A DNA stretch of 64,000 nucleotides from contig NZ_JOKH01000004.1 in NCBI RefSeq assembly GCF_000722635.1, positions 308,285-372,284 of the forward strand, written 5' to 3'. The stretch's first letter is position 1, and every line of letters starts with the position of its first letter. Of this stretch, positions 53,979-64,000 are shown piece after piece. The stretch is from Endozoicomonas numazuensis (GTDB lineage: Bacteria > Pseudomonadota > Gammaproteobacteria > Pseudomonadales > Endozoicomonadaceae). A model generated the notes under the pieces. That model worked only from the letters and a program-made list of their open reading frames with translations, searched no databases and was not told the origin of the DNA. Both the position numbers and the translations under genes were made by a program.

Positions 53979-56900
53979 ATGCCGAAACGTACAGATATTG
54001 AAAGCATCCTGATCCTGGGTGCGGGTCCCATCATCATTGGTCAGGCCTGTGAATTTGACTATTCCGGAGCCCAGGCCTGTAAAGCCCTGAAAGAAGAGGG
54101 CTATCGCGTCATTCTGGTGAATTCCAATCCGGCCACCATTATGACCGACCCCAGCATGGCAGATGCTACATACATTGAGCCTATTCGTTGGGAAACGGTA
54201 GAAAAAATCATTGAGAAAGAACGGCCAGATGCTGTTCTGCCGACCATGGGTGGCCAGACTGCGCTGAACTGTGCCCTGGATCTTTTCCATAAAGGTGTGC
54301 TGGAAAAGTATGGCGTGCAGATGATTGGTGCCAGTCGGGATGCCATCGACAAGGCCGAAGATCGTGAAATGTTCGATAAGGCCATGAAAAATATTGGCCT
54401 GGAAACACCTCGTTCCGGCATTGCTCACACTATGGAAGAAGCCCATGCTGTTCTGGATCAGTTAGGCTTCCCCTGCATCATCCGTCCTTCTTTCACTATG
54501 GGTGGTTCAGGTGGTGGTATTGCCTACAACAAGGATGAATTTGAAGAAATCTGCAAGCGCGGTCTGGATCTTTCTCCTACCAATGAGCTGCTGATCGATG
54601 AGTCCCTGATCGGCTGGAAAGAGTACGAGATGGAAGTGGTGCGTGATCGCAATGACAATTGCATCATTGTCTGCTCTATCGAGAACTTTGACCCTATGGG
54701 TGTTCACACTGGTGACTCTATCACCGTAGCGCCCTCCCAAACGCTGACTGATAAAGAATATCAGATCATGCGTAACGCCTCTGTTGCTGTACTGCGTGAG
54801 ATTGGCGTAGAAACCGGTGGTTCCAATGTTCAGTTCGGTATTTGCCCGGGCACCGGTCGTATGGTTGTGATCGAGATGAACCCCCGTGTATCCCGCTCCT
54901 CGGCACTGGCTTCCAAGGCTACCGGCTTCCCGATTGCCAAAGTAGCGGCCAAGTTGGCTGTGGGTTACACCCTGGACGAGCTGCGTAACGAAATTACCGG
55001 TGGTGTAGTACCGGCTTCTTTCGAGCCTACTATCGATTACGTGGTCACCAAGATTCCTCGTTTTGCCTTTGAGAAATTCCCTCAGGCTGACGACCGCCTG
55101 ACCACACAGATGAAGTCTGTGGGTGAGGTGATGGCGATTGGTCGTACCTTCCAGGAATCCATGCAGAAAGCCCTGCGTGGTCTGGAAACAGGTGCTACCG
55201 GCTTTAATCCGATGCTGGATGCTCGAGCTGAAGGTGCTATTGACAAGATCAAGGCTGAGCTGGTTGTTCCCAAGGAGGATCGTCCTTACTACGTGGCGGA
55301 TGCTTTCCGTGCTGGTATGACCCGTGATGAAGTCTTTAACAGTTGCATGATCGATCACTGGTTCCTGGTGCAGATCGAAGACATTGTTCTGGAAGAGCAG
55401 AAACTGGCTGGCAAGGGTCTTGATGATCTTACTGCTGAAGTGCTGTTCCGTCTGAAGCGTAAAGGCTTCAGTGATGCACGTCTGGCAGAGGTGATGGAAC
55501 TTTCTGAGGCGGAAATTCGTAACCATCGTCGTCAGTTGAATATCAAGCCAGTCTTCAAGCGCGTGGACACCTGTGCGGCCGAGTTTGCCTCTACGACAGC
55601 GTACATGTACTCCACCTATGAAGAAGAGTGTGAAGCTGCACCTACCGATAATGAAAAAATTCTGGTTATTGGTGGTGGGCCTAACCGTATTGGGCAGGGG
55701 ATCGAGTTCGATTACTGTTGTGTGCATGCTGCTATGGCAGCGCGTGAAGACGGTTACGAAACCATTATGGTTAATTGTAACCCGGAAACAGTATCGACCG
55801 ATTATGACACCTCCGATCGACTCTACTTTGAGCCTGTAACTCTGGAAGATGTGCTGGCAGTTATCGATGTAGAAAAGCCCAAAGGCGTTATTGTTCACTA
55901 CGGTGGCCAGACTCCTCTGAAACTCGCTCGTGCATTGGAAGCAGAGGGTGTGCCTATTATCGGTACCAGTCCTGATGCTATTGATCAGGCTGAAGATCGT
56001 GAGCGGTTCCAGAGCATGATTCAAAAGCTGGGTCTTCTGCAGCCGGCTAATGCTACTGTTCGCAGTGCTGAAGAAGCCGTTGCCAGGGCGACTGAGATTG
56101 GTTATCCGTTGGTTGTACGTCCTTCCTATGTATTGGGTGGTCGTGCGATGGAAATTGTAGCTGGCGAAGAAGAGCTGCAAAAGTACATGAAGGAAGCGGT
56201 GCAGGTTTCCAATGACAGTCCGGTTCTGTTGGATCTGTTCTTGAATCGCGCGGTTGAAGTTGATGTTGATGCAGTATGCGACGGTGAGCGTGTGGTGATC
56301 GGTGCCATTATGCAACACATTGAGCAGGCGGGTATTCACTCTGGTGACTCCGGTTGTTCTCTGCCTCCATACAGCTTGAGTCCTCGCATCCAGGATCAGA
56401 TTCGTGAGCAGGTGAAAGCCATGGCCATGGAATTGGGTGTTGTTGGACTGATGAATGTTCAGATGGCATTGCAGGATGGTGAGCTCTACGTGATTGAGGT
56501 GAATCCTCGGGCTTCTCGTACAGTACCTTTTGTGTCCAAGTGTATTGGTCACTCTCTTGCCAAGGTTGCAGCTCGTGTCATGATGGGTAAAACGTTGCAG
56601 GAGCTGGAGTTTACCAAAGAGATTGTGCCTCCTTACTACTGCGTGAAGGAAGCTATTTTCCCATTCAACAAATTCCCGGGTGTTGATCCGATTCTCGGCC
56701 CTGAGATGAAGTCGACCGGTGAAGTGATGGGGGTAGGTGCTTCTTTCCCTGAGGCTTATTATAAGGCTCAGTTGGCTGAGAATATGGCATTGCCAGAAGG
56801 CGGTCGAGTCATTCTCAGTGTTCGTGACCAGGATAAGCACATGGTTCCTGGTATTGCTCGCCTGTTAATGGATACCGGTTTTGAGTTGATGGCGACTGGC

Positions 56901-57200
56901 GGTACTGCTCAGGTCATTGAAGATGCAGGTCTACCGGTGACACGGGTCAAAAAGGTGATGGAAGGTCGACCAAATATGGTGGACAGCATCGTCAATGGTG
57001 ATATAGCCTTTGTCGTCAACACCACCGAAGGTCGTCAGGCCATTGCGGACTCCTATACAATCCGTCGATCTTCCCTGACCAACAAGGTTCTCTACACCAC
57101 CACTATGGCGGGTGCGGAAGCCATTGCCCGGGCCATTGCCTTTGGCTCGGAAAAGACAGTCAGAAGACTTCAGGATTTGCACGAAGGTAAGACTGGATGA
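53979..57200 (+). CDS. carB: Carbamoyl-phosphate synthase large subunit
   Basis: This 1073-residue enzyme shows the internal duplication of CarB: two ATP-grasp halves ([20 protein letters not shown] and [19 protein letters not shown]). Each half makes one phosphorylation step. The C-terminal MGS-like regulatory domain has [20 protein letters not shown]. It makes carbamoyl phosphate for pyrimidine and arginine synthesis. It overlaps greA by four bases. Confidence 0.97.
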   Translation: MPKRTDIESILILGAGPIIIGQACEFDYSGAQACKALKEEGYRVILVNSNPATIMTDPSMADATYIEPIRWETVEKIIEKERPDAVLPTMGGQTALNCALDLFHKGVLEKYGVQMIGASRDAIDKAEDREMFDKAMKNIGLETPRSGIAHTMEEAHAVLDQLGFPCIIRPSFTMGGSGGGIAYNKDEFEEICKRGLDLSPTNELLIDESLIGWKEYEMEVVRDRNDNCIIVCSIENFDPMGVHTGDSITVAPSQTLTDKEYQIMRNASVAVLREIGVETGGSNVQFGICPGTGRMVVIEMNPRVSRSSALASKATGFPIAKVAAKLAVGYTLDELRNEITGGVVPASFEPTIDYVVTKIPRFAFEKFPQADDRLTTQMKSVGEVMAIGRTFQESMQKALRGLETGATGFNPMLDARAEGAIDKIKAELVVPKEDRPYYVADAFRAGMTRDEVFNSCMIDHWFLVQIEDIVLEEQKLAGKGLDDLTAEVLFRLKRKGFSDARLAEVMELSEAEIRNHRRQLNIKPVFKRVDTCAAEFASTTAYMYSTYEEECEAAPTDNEKILVIGGGPNRIGQGIEFDYCCVHAAMAAREDGYETIMVNCNPETVSTDYDTSDRLYFEPVTLEDVLAVIDVEKPKGVIVHYGGQTPLKLARALEAEGVPIIGTSPDAIDQAEDRERFQSMIQKLGLLQPANATVRSAEEAVARATEIGYPLVVRPSYVLGGRAMEIVAGEEELQKYMKEAVQVSNDSPVLLDLFLNRAVEVDVDAVCDGERVVIGAIMQHIEQAGIHSGDSGCSLPPYSLSPRIQDQIREQVKAMAMELGVVGLMNVQMALQDGELYVIEVNPRASRTVPFVSKCIGHSLAKVAARVMMGKTLQELEFTKEIVPPYYCVKEAIFPFNKFPGVDPILGPEMKSTGEVMGVGASFPEAYYKAQLAENMALPEGGRVILSVRDQDKHMVPGIARLLMDTGFELMATGGTAQVIEDAGLPVTRVKKVMEGRPNMVDSIVNGDIAFVVNTTEGRQAIADSYTIRRSSLTNKVLYTTTMAGAEAIARAIAFGSEKTVRRLQDLHEGKTG

Positions 57201-57673
57201 ATCGATTTCCAATGACAGTGGAGGGCGAAAAAGCCCTCCGTGAAGAATTGACTCAACTGAAAACAGTTGATCGACCACGTATTTCCCAGGCGATTGCTGA
57301 AGCCCGGGAGTTGGGGGATTTGAAAGAAAATGCAGAGTATCATGCCGCTCGTGAGCAGCAGAGCTTTGCTGAAGGTCGTATTAATGATATCGAGGGTAAG
57401 TTGTCCAATGCCCAGGTTATCGATATTACTACGATCAATAAAACCGGAAAGGTTCTTTTTGGTACTACTGTAGTGCTGGTAAACCTGGATACGGACGATG
57501 AGGTTGAGTACAAGATCGTGGGCGATGACGAAGCCGACATCAAGGACAACAAAATCTCGGTTAATTCACCTATTGCCCGTGCCTTGGTTGGTAAGGAAGA
57601 GGGTGATGTTGTTGTCGTTAACACGCCTTCTGGCAGTGTTGAATATGAGATTGATGAGGTTAAACACATCTGA
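57197..57673 (+). CDS. greA: Transcription elongation factor GreA
   Basis: The 158-residue protein has the N-terminal coiled coil ([37 protein letters not shown], with the acidic D-x-x-E-N tip) and the C-terminal FKBP-like domain ([20 protein letters not shown]). GreA rescues backtracked RNA polymerase by transcript cleavage. Its ATG overlaps the carB stop (ATGA), so the two are coupled. Confidence 0.95.
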   Translation: MNRFPMTVEGEKALREELTQLKTVDRPRISQAIAEARELGDLKENAEYHAAREQQSFAEGRINDIEGKLSNAQVIDITTINKTGKVLFGTTVVLVNLDTDDEVEYKIVGDDEADIKDNKISVNSPIARALVGKEEGDVVVVNTPSGSVEYEIDEVKHI

Positions 57674-57684
57674 TTGATCTCAAG

Positions 57685-57717
57685 TCTCTGCACGGGTCTA
57701 TATGACCTGTGCAGAGA
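57685..57717. terminator. Terminator between convergent greA and the repeat protein gene
   Basis: TCTCTGCACGGGTC pairs with GACCTGTGCAGAGA around a five-base loop. Confidence 0.7.
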
Positions 57718-57719
57718 AA

Positions 57720-59132
57720 TTACTTCCCAGGTTTCTTTCTTCTACTCTCTCTTGTCGTTTTTCTGTCTTTGGTTGCTTCGTTTATATATTGCTCTGCAAT
57801 GCTTTTCGCTTCCTCGTAGAAATGTTGATCTTTAGTATCTTTAAAGCTAAGTTGCTGCTCTCTGATTGAAGTGAGAACGTTATTTAGTCTGGTTGAAAAT
57901 TTGTCTCTATTGGCTCTAGTGACTCTATTGGTCGGGTTATTGTTTTTGAAGAGTGTTTTTAAGTGCCAGGCATTAGATATCGCTAAGCCTGCAAATCCTC
58001 TGTCGTAATATTCAGAAGGGCGTTTATGTTTATCTGACACTTTCGGATTTTTTGAATAACCGGATAATTGATAGCAATGTCTCGAAGGAATTTCCCAGCG
58101 ATTTTGATCTTTTTCCCTGATATAACCAGCCAGTACCATAAAGTGAGAACTGGCTTCATTCAGCTGATCTCTGTGCAGCATTAAGTGGCCTATTTCAAGG
58201 TGTAGCTTGAGTAGTTCCTGTTTGTAGTTTTCAGATCGCTTCTGTTGTTCGAATTGAGAGTAGGCTTCGCATAGTAGTGCGTTGATAGCATCAAGGTTTT
58301 CTTCATTGCTGGCGCTGTCCAGTTTTGCATCGTGCAGCGCGGCTAGCTTCTCTTGTGATAGCTTCAAGTATCTATATTCGTAAATCCTTTCAGGTAGATC
58401 TATTGTGCTCTCAGGCTTACTGTTCTGAACAGAGGTTTCCAAAAACTGAGGGGCTTCAACGCTTGTATCCGCTTTCTGTAGATAGGCTTCCGGGCCCCAG
58501 GATATACCTAGCTGAAAAGGTGAGGTGTACATATAAGTTGTTTCAGGTGAGGGTGCTGGTTTTTCCTGAACAGGTGAGGATCTTTCAGGCTCAACTAAAG
58601 GCTGAGGGGCTTGAACGCTTGTATCCGCTGATTTCTTAATCTTCTGTAGATAGGCTTCCAGGCTCCAGGATATACCTAGCTGAAAAGGTGAGGTGTACAT
58701 ATAAGTTGTTTCAGGTGAGGGTGCTGGTTTTTCCTGAACAGGTGAGGATCTTTCAGGCTCAACTAAAGGCTGAGGGGCTTGAACGCTTGTATCCGCTGAT
58801 TTCTTAATCTTCTGTAGATGGGCTTCCAGGCTACAGGGTATACCTAGCTGAAAAGGTGAGGTGTACATATAAGTTGTTTCAGGTAAGGGTGCTGGTTTTT
58901 CCTGAACAGGTGAGGATCTTTCAGGCTCAACTTCAACGACAGTTCGGGATGGGTTGGTGGTTTGATGTTGACGAGATGCAGGAGGGTTCGCTTTGTAAGC
59001 GTAGCTGGTCTTGTCTACAGTCTTACCGAAGCTGCTTGCTGGTTGTTCTGCACCTCTAGGAGCGTCCTTTATATAGCCCGGAGCCTTATAATAAGTGTTG
59101 TCTTGTGATTTGCTGTTTATTGGGATCGCCAT
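57720..59132 (-). CDS. Hypothetical protein with three 56-residue tandem repeats
   Basis: This 470-residue hydrophilic protein contains three near-identical 56-residue repeats (about residues 68-230), each with PERSSPVQEKPAP, ETTYMYTSPFQLGI and ADTSVQAPQ. They are joined to a helical C-terminal domain (about 245-470) with TPR-like helices (NLDAINALLCEAYSQFEQQK, LEIGHLMLHRDQLNEASSHF). It has no signal peptide. The Pro/Ser/Tyr-rich repeats resemble effector or adaptor regions with short binding motifs. The family is unknown. It sits between greA and yhbY, normally close neighbours. Confidence 0.55.
   Translation of the reverse strand: MAIPINSKSQDNTYYKAPGYIKDAPRGAEQPASSFGKTVDKTSYAYKANPPASRQHQTTNPSRTVVEVEPERSSPVQEKPAPLPETTYMYTSPFQLGIPCSLEAHLQKIKKSADTSVQAPQPLVEPERSSPVQEKPAPSPETTYMYTSPFQLGISWSLEAYLQKIKKSADTSVQAPQPLVEPERSSPVQEKPAPSPETTYMYTSPFQLGISWGPEAYLQKADTSVEAPQFLETSVQNSKPESTIDLPERIYEYRYLKLSQEKLAALHDAKLDSASNEENLDAINALLCEAYSQFEQQKRSENYKQELLKLHLEIGHLMLHRDQLNEASSHFMVLAGYIREKDQNRWEIPSRHCYQLSGYSKNPKVSDKHKRPSEYYDRGFAGLAISNAWHLKTLFKNNNPTNRVTRANRDKFSTRLNNVLTSIREQQLSFKDTKDQHFYEEAKSIAEQYINEATKDRKTTRESRRKKPGK
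58440..58945 (-). repeat. 168-bp tandem repeats
   Basis: Three copies with a 168-bp period (shared landmark CAGGTGAGGATCTTTCAGGC near 58571, 58739 and 58907) lie inside the gene at 57720-59132. They differ by only a few bases, so the expansion is recent. Confidence 0.85.
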
Positions 59133-59316
59133 TTTTATAACTTTCTGTCATTTAAATTCTTGTACTTGGACTGTGTTTGGTTTGATGGGTTCCCTGATTT
59201 TTTCATTTTTTCATTTTTTTAGGGTGAAAACGGCTTAATACCGAGTTTTTGCTAGTCTGCATCTGCGAAGATGATGTCATTATCCTGTTTGGTCAAATCT
59301 CTCTGCTGAAGTATCT

Positions 59317-59655
59317 ATGGTCTCCTATAACGGCAAAATGTATGACGAAGTCGCCAGTGGCGATATCTGTTATCTGTATTTGCGGGATGCTCCTGATCTA
59401 TTGCAAAAATATCCGCCGCCTGGAAATAAGGTGCTGGATTATGCTTGTGGTTCTGGCATTCGGGTTCCCTTTTGGCAGGGGCTTGGCTATGAGGTGGAAG
59501 GTGTTGATATTCAGCCAGAGATGCTGGAGTTGGCCAGAAAAAGCAACCCTCTCTTTCCATTCAGGTTCATTAAATCCGCTGAGGTAGCCGTTCCGGATAA
59601 TCAGTTTGACCTGGTTTTCTATTGCTATGTGTTGCGGAAGCCGTGGGTTTATTGA
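59317..59655 (+). pseudogene. 3'-truncated SAM-dependent methyltransferase
   Basis: The frame encodes the first half of a class I methyltransferase: VLDYACGSGIRVPFWQGLGY (motif I), VEGVDIQPEMLELARKS (motif II) and AVPDNQFDLVFYCYVL. It stops after 112 residues at KPWVY. The second half of the fold, including the usual motif III region, is missing. It is probably a remnant; a working enzyme of this size is unlikely. Confidence 0.55.
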
Positions 59656-59702
59656 ATTAAAGGGCGTGAGAAGAGTGCCTGAAGCTCAGGCACTCAAAAA
59701 TG

Positions 59703-60008
59703 TCAGAAGCTTTTGACATTAGACAAGTTAGGTTTGGCCTCCTTGTTCTCTTTGTAGATAAGAGCAATGTTGCCAATGGTCTGAATTAGCTCAGCCTGAG
59801 TCTGGTTACACAGCTCGGCAATGGCTTCTTTCTTGACTTCACGATCGCCAACGGCAAACTTCACCTTAATCAGCTCGTGGTCGTGCAGGGCACGCAAGGT
59901 TTCTTCAACAACTCCATCGCTCAGACCATTGCCTGCCACCATAACAACAGGTTTCAGTTTGTGACCGAGGGAGCGGTAATGTCTCTTCTTTTCAGAACTA
60001 ATGCTCAT
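59703..60008 (-). CDS. yhbY: YhbY/CRS1 family RNA-binding protein
   Basis: This 101-residue protein has a CRM domain: KRHYRSLGHKLKPVVMVAGN, GLSDGVVEETLRALHDHELI, KVKFAVGDREVKKEAIAELC and TIGNIALIYKENKEAKP. The GxxG-like loop (GNGLSDG) binds RNA; E. coli YhbY associates with pre-50S ribosomes. ATG 60008 (MSISSEKKRHY) is preferred to 60065. It is divergent from rlmE, as in E. coli. Confidence 0.9.
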   Translation of the reverse strand: MSISSEKKRHYRSLGHKLKPVVMVAGNGLSDGVVEETLRALHDHELIKVKFAVGDREVKKEAIAELCNQTQAELIQTIGNIALIYKENKEAKPNLSNVKSF

Positions 60009-60374
60009 GATTTCAGAATCCTGAGGCTGAGTGTCCAGTAAGCCGATTGCATACAGCCATGACAATCGGGCAACAGGTTCCTGGTGAGCGAATAAACGAG
60101 ACGATGAAGGACTTTTGTACCGACATGCGTCTGAATCGAGGGCTCGCTTCTCGGTTTTTGTGAGATAGGGAAAAACCGGGTTGGAAACTGCTGATCAAAA
60201 GTTCATTATTCTACTTTATTCTCTATGGCTCACAAATGCCCATAGTGAAAAAATATTTTAGTGCCATTCTTTAGCGATCAACCTTTAGCGATCAACCTTT
60301 AGCGATCAAAAAGGAGGGCAAAATATTTTTCAAAAGTAAGCAAGAGTCATGAAAAAACGCTTTTAAGGTATAGA
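60009..60374. promoter_or_regulatory. yhbY-rlmE divergent promoter region with 14-bp tandem repeats
   Basis: CTTTAGCGATCAAC is repeated three times in tandem (60269-60282, 60283-60296, 60297-60310) about 65 bp before rlmE. The third copy ends AA instead of AC. The rest of the region holds no recognised gene. The repeats could be binding sites or simple slippage products. Confidence 0.55.
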
Positions 60375-60995
60375 ATGGCCAGATCCAAAAGCAGTGCTCG
60401 CTGGCTACAGGAGCACTTTGAAGATGAATATGTAAAACGCTCACAGGAAGATGGCTATCGTTCCCGTGCCAGCTACAAACTGATCGAGATTCAGGAAAAA
60501 GACAAGTTGATCAGGCCGGGCATGAAAATAGTAGATCTTGGCGCGGCTCCTGGTGGGTGGTCTCAAGTTGCTATTGAAATGGTGGGAGATAACGGTCGAG
60601 TGGTGGCGTCAGACATTCTTCCCATGGATCCCATTGCCGGAGTTGACTTTGTTCAGGGTGACTTTACAGAAGACTCTGTGCTGGAAAAAATCCTGGAAAC
60701 GATAGGAAGTGACAAAGTAGACCTTGTAATTTCAGATATGGCCCCCAATATGAGTGGTACACTGGCAGTAGATCAGCCCAAGGCCATGTACCTGGCCGAG
60801 CTGGCTTTGGATTTGTCCAGACAGGTGCTGAAGAAAAATGGCGCTTTCCTGACAAAAACATTCCAGGGTGAGGGGTATCAGGAATTTCACAAGGATATGA
60901 AAACTTCATTCCAAAAAGTGATTACCCGCAAGCCGGGCTCATCAAGAGCTAGGTCCAGAGAAGTCTTTCTGTTAGCCAGAAACTTTATATCCTGA
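60375..60995 (+). CDS. rlmE: 23S rRNA (uridine-2'-O)-methyltransferase RlmE (FtsJ)
   Basis: The 206-residue enzyme shows [20 protein letters not shown] with the catalytic Lys, SAM motif [32 protein letters not shown], and [13 protein letters not shown] with the catalytic Asp. [19 protein letters not shown] closes the fold. It methylates U2552 of 23S rRNA late in 50S assembly. It is followed by ftsH, the usual order. Confidence 0.95.
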   Translation: MARSKSSARWLQEHFEDEYVKRSQEDGYRSRASYKLIEIQEKDKLIRPGMKIVDLGAAPGGWSQVAIEMVGDNGRVVASDILPMDPIAGVDFVQGDFTEDSVLEKILETIGSDKVDLVISDMAPNMSGTLAVDQPKAMYLAELALDLSRQVLKKNGAFLTKTFQGEGYQEFHKDMKTSFQKVITRKPGSSRARSREVFLLARNFIS

Positions 60996-61346
60996 ATAAG
61001 CATTTCACTTGGAGGCAAAATGGGTCACTTCCTGTTAGCCTCTGGGGCGGGGTATTGAAATGTGCGCTGTTTAAAGCTGTGATGGTTAAGGACTATCGTA
61101 TCTTGACACAGACCTGACAAAAGTCTGGAAAAACCCTGAAACCGCGTCGCAGCAAAGTATAGAGCAGACTTGCCGGAATCATTGATTCTTTCTATCTGCC
61201 CAATAGCCAGCTGATGACTGTCACCCTTTCGACCATTCGTGTATGGTAGGGGGTGCGAATTAACCATAAGAGAGAGCAGAGCCGGTAATTATGCCCTTTA
61301 ACACCGTTCGCTACAGGCTTCAGTACGCTCAAGTGAGGGTAGCCCT
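60996..61346. other. Gene-free stretch between rlmE and ftsH
   Basis: No ORF or clear repeat is recognised. It separates rlmE from ftsH more widely than in E. coli and probably contains an ftsH promoter; no unambiguous sigma-32 box was found. Confidence 0.4.
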
Positions 61347-63329
61347 TTGAATGATATGGCAAAAAACTTGATTTTATGGGTCATCATTGCCCTTGTGCTG
61401 TTGACCGTATTCAAAAACTTCGATGGCATGCAGTCTTCTACCCAGAAGCTCAGTTATTCTGACTTCGTCAGTGCGGTAGAAAATCGTCAGGTCAGCAAGG
61501 TAATGATTGACGGGTTTACCATTACTGGACTCATGAGCAGCAGTGAACGCTTTGAGACCAATCTGCCCCCGGCAGTACCCGACAATCAGCTGATGGACGA
61601 ATTGCTGCGCGCTAATGTCCAAATCGAATCTAAACCTATTGAAAAGCAAAGCATCTGGACTCAGTTGCTGGTTGCCAGTTTTCCGATCCTGGTGATTCTT
61701 GCTGTCTTTATGTTCTTTATGCGACAGATGCAGGGTGGCGGCGGTGGCCGTGGTGGCCCTATGAGCTTTGGCAAGAGTAAGGCCAGGCTGCTGTCGGAAG
61801 ATCAGATCAAAACGACTTTTGCAGATGTTGCTGGTGTTGAAGAAGCCAAGGAAGATGTGCAGGAGCTGGTCGACTTCCTGAAAGATCCGGGCAAGTTCCA
61901 GCGTCTGGGCGGACGTATTCCGCGCGGAGTCCTGATGGTAGGACCTCCGGGTACGGGTAAAACCCTGCTGGCCAAGGCTATTGCAGGTGAAGCCAAGGTG
62001 CCGTTCTTCACCATTTCTGGCTCCGACTTTGTTGAAATGTTTGTGGGCGTGGGTGCTTCCCGTGTCCGTGATATGTTTGAACAGGCCAAGAAGCAAGCAC
62101 CTTGCATTATCTTCATTGATGAGATTGATGCGGTAGGTCGTCACCGTGGTGCTGGTATGGGTGGTGGTCACGATGAGCGTGAGCAGACACTTAACCAGTT
62201 GCTGGTGGAAATGGACGGTTTTGAAGCAAACGACGGTATTATCGTTATTGCTGCAACCAACCGTCCGGATGTTTTGGATCCTGCGCTGCTGCGTCCTGGC
62301 CGTTTTGACCGTCAGGTAGTGGTAGGGTTGCCAGACATTCGTGGTCGTGAGCAGATCCTGAAAGTACACATGCGCAAGGTGCCGATTGCTGACGACGTGG
62401 AGCCAGCTGTTATTGCCCGTGGTACTCCAGGCTTTTCCGGTGCGGATCTTTCCAACCTGGTGAACGAAGCTGCGTTGTTCTCTGCCCGTGCTAATAGACG
62501 CATGGTAGGCATGCACGAATTTGATCTCGCCAAAGATAAAATCATGATGGGTGCTGAGCGCAAGTCCATGGTGATGAGCGAGAAAGAGAAGCGTAACACT
62601 GCTTATCACGAAGCGGGTCACGCCATTGTTGGTCGTCTGGTACCTGACCATGATCCGGTATACAAGGTCAGTATCATTCCACGTGGTCGTGCGTTGGGTG
62701 TAACCATGTTCCTGCCTGAGGAAGATCGTTACAGTCAGAGTAAGGAGGCCCTGTTAAGTCAGATCTGTTCACTCTTCGGTGGTCGTATTGCTGAAGAAAT
62801 GACGCTGGGCAAGGCGGGCGTAACCACGGGTGCTTCCAACGATATCCAGCGTGCGACCCAGATTGCCAGAAACATGGTGACCAAATGGGGTCTGTCAGAA
62901 AAGCTTGGACCGCTTCAGTATGATGATGAAGACGGGGAAGTTTTCCTGGGTAAGAACTATGGCAGTGGTGGCGGAAAGATGAATGTTTCCGGTGAAACTG
63001 CAAGACTGATTGATGAAGAAGTTCGTAGCTTTATAGATGAGTGTTACTCCACTGCAGAACGTCTTCTAGAGGAAAATCGCAGTAAGCTGGATATGATGGC
63101 TGATGCTCTGATGCAGTATGAAACCATAGATGCTGATCAGATTGATGACATCATGGAAGGTAAAAAGCCGCGTCCGCCTAAAGAATCTTCTGATTCTTCT
63201 TCAAATGGCGATGGCGATGCAGGTATTAAGGCTGAAGAGGCTCCTGAAGAGTCTGAATCATCCGGTGATACCGACGGCGATAATGATGAGAAGAAAGGAC
63301 CTATTGGTGGGCCAGCTGGCGAACACTGA
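61347..63329 (+). CDS. ftsH: ATP-dependent zinc metalloprotease FtsH
   Basis: This 660-residue membrane protease has two membrane helices ([15 protein letters not shown] and [19 protein letters not shown]) around a periplasmic domain. The AAA domain has [29 protein letters not shown] and the SRH region RPGRFDRQV. The zinc protease site is [11 protein letters not shown]. An acidic, Ser-rich tail ends GGPAGEH. It degrades membrane and short-lived proteins such as sigma-32 and ssrA-tagged proteins. TTG 61347 has the better ribosome-binding site; ATG 61356 is an alternative. Confidence 0.96.
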   Translation: MNDMAKNLILWVIIALVLLTVFKNFDGMQSSTQKLSYSDFVSAVENRQVSKVMIDGFTITGLMSSSERFETNLPPAVPDNQLMDELLRANVQIESKPIEKQSIWTQLLVASFPILVILAVFMFFMRQMQGGGGGRGGPMSFGKSKARLLSEDQIKTTFADVAGVEEAKEDVQELVDFLKDPGKFQRLGGRIPRGVLMVGPPGTGKTLLAKAIAGEAKVPFFTISGSDFVEMFVGVGASRVRDMFEQAKKQAPCIIFIDEIDAVGRHRGAGMGGGHDEREQTLNQLLVEMDGFEANDGIIVIAATNRPDVLDPALLRPGRFDRQVVVGLPDIRGREQILKVHMRKVPIADDVEPAVIARGTPGFSGADLSNLVNEAALFSARANRRMVGMHEFDLAKDKIMMGAERKSMVMSEKEKRNTAYHEAGHAIVGRLVPDHDPVYKVSIIPRGRALGVTMFLPEEDRYSQSKEALLSQICSLFGGRIAEEMTLGKAGVTTGASNDIQRATQIARNMVTKWGLSEKLGPLQYDDEDGEVFLGKNYGSGGGKMNVSGETARLIDEEVRSFIDECYSTAERLLEENRSKLDMMADALMQYETIDADQIDDIMEGKKPRPPKESSDSSSNGDGDAGIKAEEAPEESESSGDTDGDNDEKKGPIGGPAGEH

Positions 63330-63345
63330 TTCTTTCTGATCAAAG

Positions 63346-63377
63346 AAAAAGGCAGGATGAGAATCCTGCCTTTTTTT
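63346..63377 (+). terminator. Rho-independent terminator of ftsH
   Basis: AAAAAGGCAGGAT pairs with ATCCTGCCTTTTT around GAGA, with a T tract. Confidence 0.9.
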
Positions 63378-63887
63378 ATATATCAATAGAAAAGAGATTA
63401 TGTGCCTCTGGCTGGTTTATGCTGAGTTTGTTGTCTCTTGGCTGAAAAGTAACAAGAAGGCTTGAAATTCCTGTAGATTGACCTAAAACGAGCATTGAAG
63501 CTATACTTGTTTTTACCAGTGACTAGGAGTAGCTCCAGTCGTAAAGCTGGTCCCTAGTGGCCTACATGTCATTTCTTCTACGACCCTCTTCAGAGGGTCA
63601 GTGGTTGAAAACTCTTTTACTAGCTTTTGGTTTTTTGGTTTTCTTATCTACCCTTATTATGTGCAGTCAAGCACTAGTGCCTATATATACTCCGTTCATC
63701 CAGGGTTTATCGAAGGATGCTGGTCGAACACTTCAGCAGGCTCATTGCGAACGGTCTGGGGTATGGCGCCTCAAGTATCATTGTCCTCTTTTGAAATAGG
63801 TCACTTTGTATATATATCAATGTTGATATGTTGTAGCTTATTGGGAGCGAGGTAGTATGTATTCTGTACATATTGTTGGGAGGTTGT
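63378..63887. other. Intergenic region with hairpins upstream of the last ORF
   Basis: No gene is visible. It holds a structured stretch at about 63520-63605, with CTAGG...CCAG-loop-CTGG...CCTAG followed by ACCCTC-TTCA-GAGGGT. A degenerate REP-like palindrome lies at about 63691-63755 (CCGTTC...GAACGG arms). Such structure upstream of a possible reverse transcriptase could be a retron msr-msd, but this is not shown. Confidence 0.35.
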
Positions 63888-64000
63888 GTGAGTAAAAGAA
63901 CACTAGAACAGGCATTTAATGCGGTGTTTCACGAGAAAGAATCTTTCAATGACTTTTGTGCAATGAATCATAGTCAAGAGGTGCTGTCTTTTTCAGCGAA
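63888..64000 (+). CDS. Partial ORF, possibly a reverse transcriptase N-terminus
   Basis: A GTG-initiated frame with a strong GGGAGG ribosome-binding site reads SKRTLEQAFNAVFHEKESFN, then DFCAMNHSQEVLSFSA, and is cut by the window end. The spacing of LEQAFNAVF and FNDFCAMN recalls N-termini of retron-type reverse transcriptases, but 37 residues without a catalytic motif cannot prove it. Confidence 0.35.
   Translation, partial: MSKRTLEQAFNAVFHEKESFNDFCAMNHSQEVLSFSA

Noticed and set aside
54507-56840. 777-residue antisense ORF opposite carB
   Set aside because: It is a codon-bias artefact of carB; composition is His/Thr/Asn-rich without any domain.
61374-62651. 425-residue antisense ORF opposite ftsH
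   Set aside because: It is a shadow of ftsH with the same bias artefact.

Overview
The window reads as gammaproteobacterial chromosome, most likely from a marine, host-associated Oceanospirillales member of the Endozoicomonas type. The housekeeping order supports this: ratA-rnfH, bamE/fur, recN, grpE-dnaK-dnaJ, carA-carB-greA, yhbY/rlmE-ftsH, with smpB beside ssrA. So does the scatter of secreted and eukaryote-like genes: a SET domain protein, a GT34-like glycosyltransferase, a decayed Ser/Thr kinase, an OSGIN-like flavoprotein and proteins with NLS-like basic clusters. The genus is inference; no rRNA or other marker gene is present.

Region 1 (0-9 kb) is a nitrogen assimilation block. A NasT-type ANTAR regulator is followed by NtrC-like half-sites, a sigma-54 promoter and a leader with two ANTAR hexaloop hairpins and a terminator. 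Then come a nitrate-type ABC transporter (binding protein, permease, ATPase) and two tandem outer-membrane porin paralogues. Region 2 (8.5-17.5 kb) is accessory: GNAT acetyltransferases, several pseudogenes, secreted proteins, a DJ-1/PfpI protein and a hipBA system with four operator-like repeats.

Region 3 (17.5-35 kb) is an ssrA (tmRNA) hotspot. It holds two complete minus-strand tmRNA genes and one tmRNA remnant, all within 16 kb and close to smpB. The copy nearer smpB encodes a canonical tag, ANEDNYQGALAA. The other encodes a very different tag, APNELFEEEFAFAA. The remnant would encode APNDADFGQLALQV. A tyrosine recombinase sits at the 3' end of the divergent copy, and a 23-bp direct repeat of that 3' end at 19271 marks a 6.7-kb island. 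A second cargo block lies between the two tmRNAs, edged by REP-like palindromes. Both blocks carry an AHH nuclease toxin module next to an immunity-like gene. A SET domain gene sits between the canonical ssrA and smpB.

Region 4 (35-64 kb) is mostly core genome: an SNF symporter, a kinase pseudogene, ratA-rnfH, bamE, fur, recN with a perfect LexA box, a DMT exporter, a flavoprotein, grpE-dnaK-dnaJ, a ChaA-like antiporter, carAB-greA, yhbY, rlmE and ftsH. It is interrupted by a gene trio with NLS-like clusters at 50.2-52.4 kb, where dapB is often found in related genomes, and by a repeat-bearing protein at 57.7-59.1 kb. A 124-bp TA-flanked MITE occurs three times: cut by the window start, at 39.9 kb, and inside the third gene of the trio, which it breaks. 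The last bases begin an ORF that may be a reverse transcriptase, cut off by the window end.
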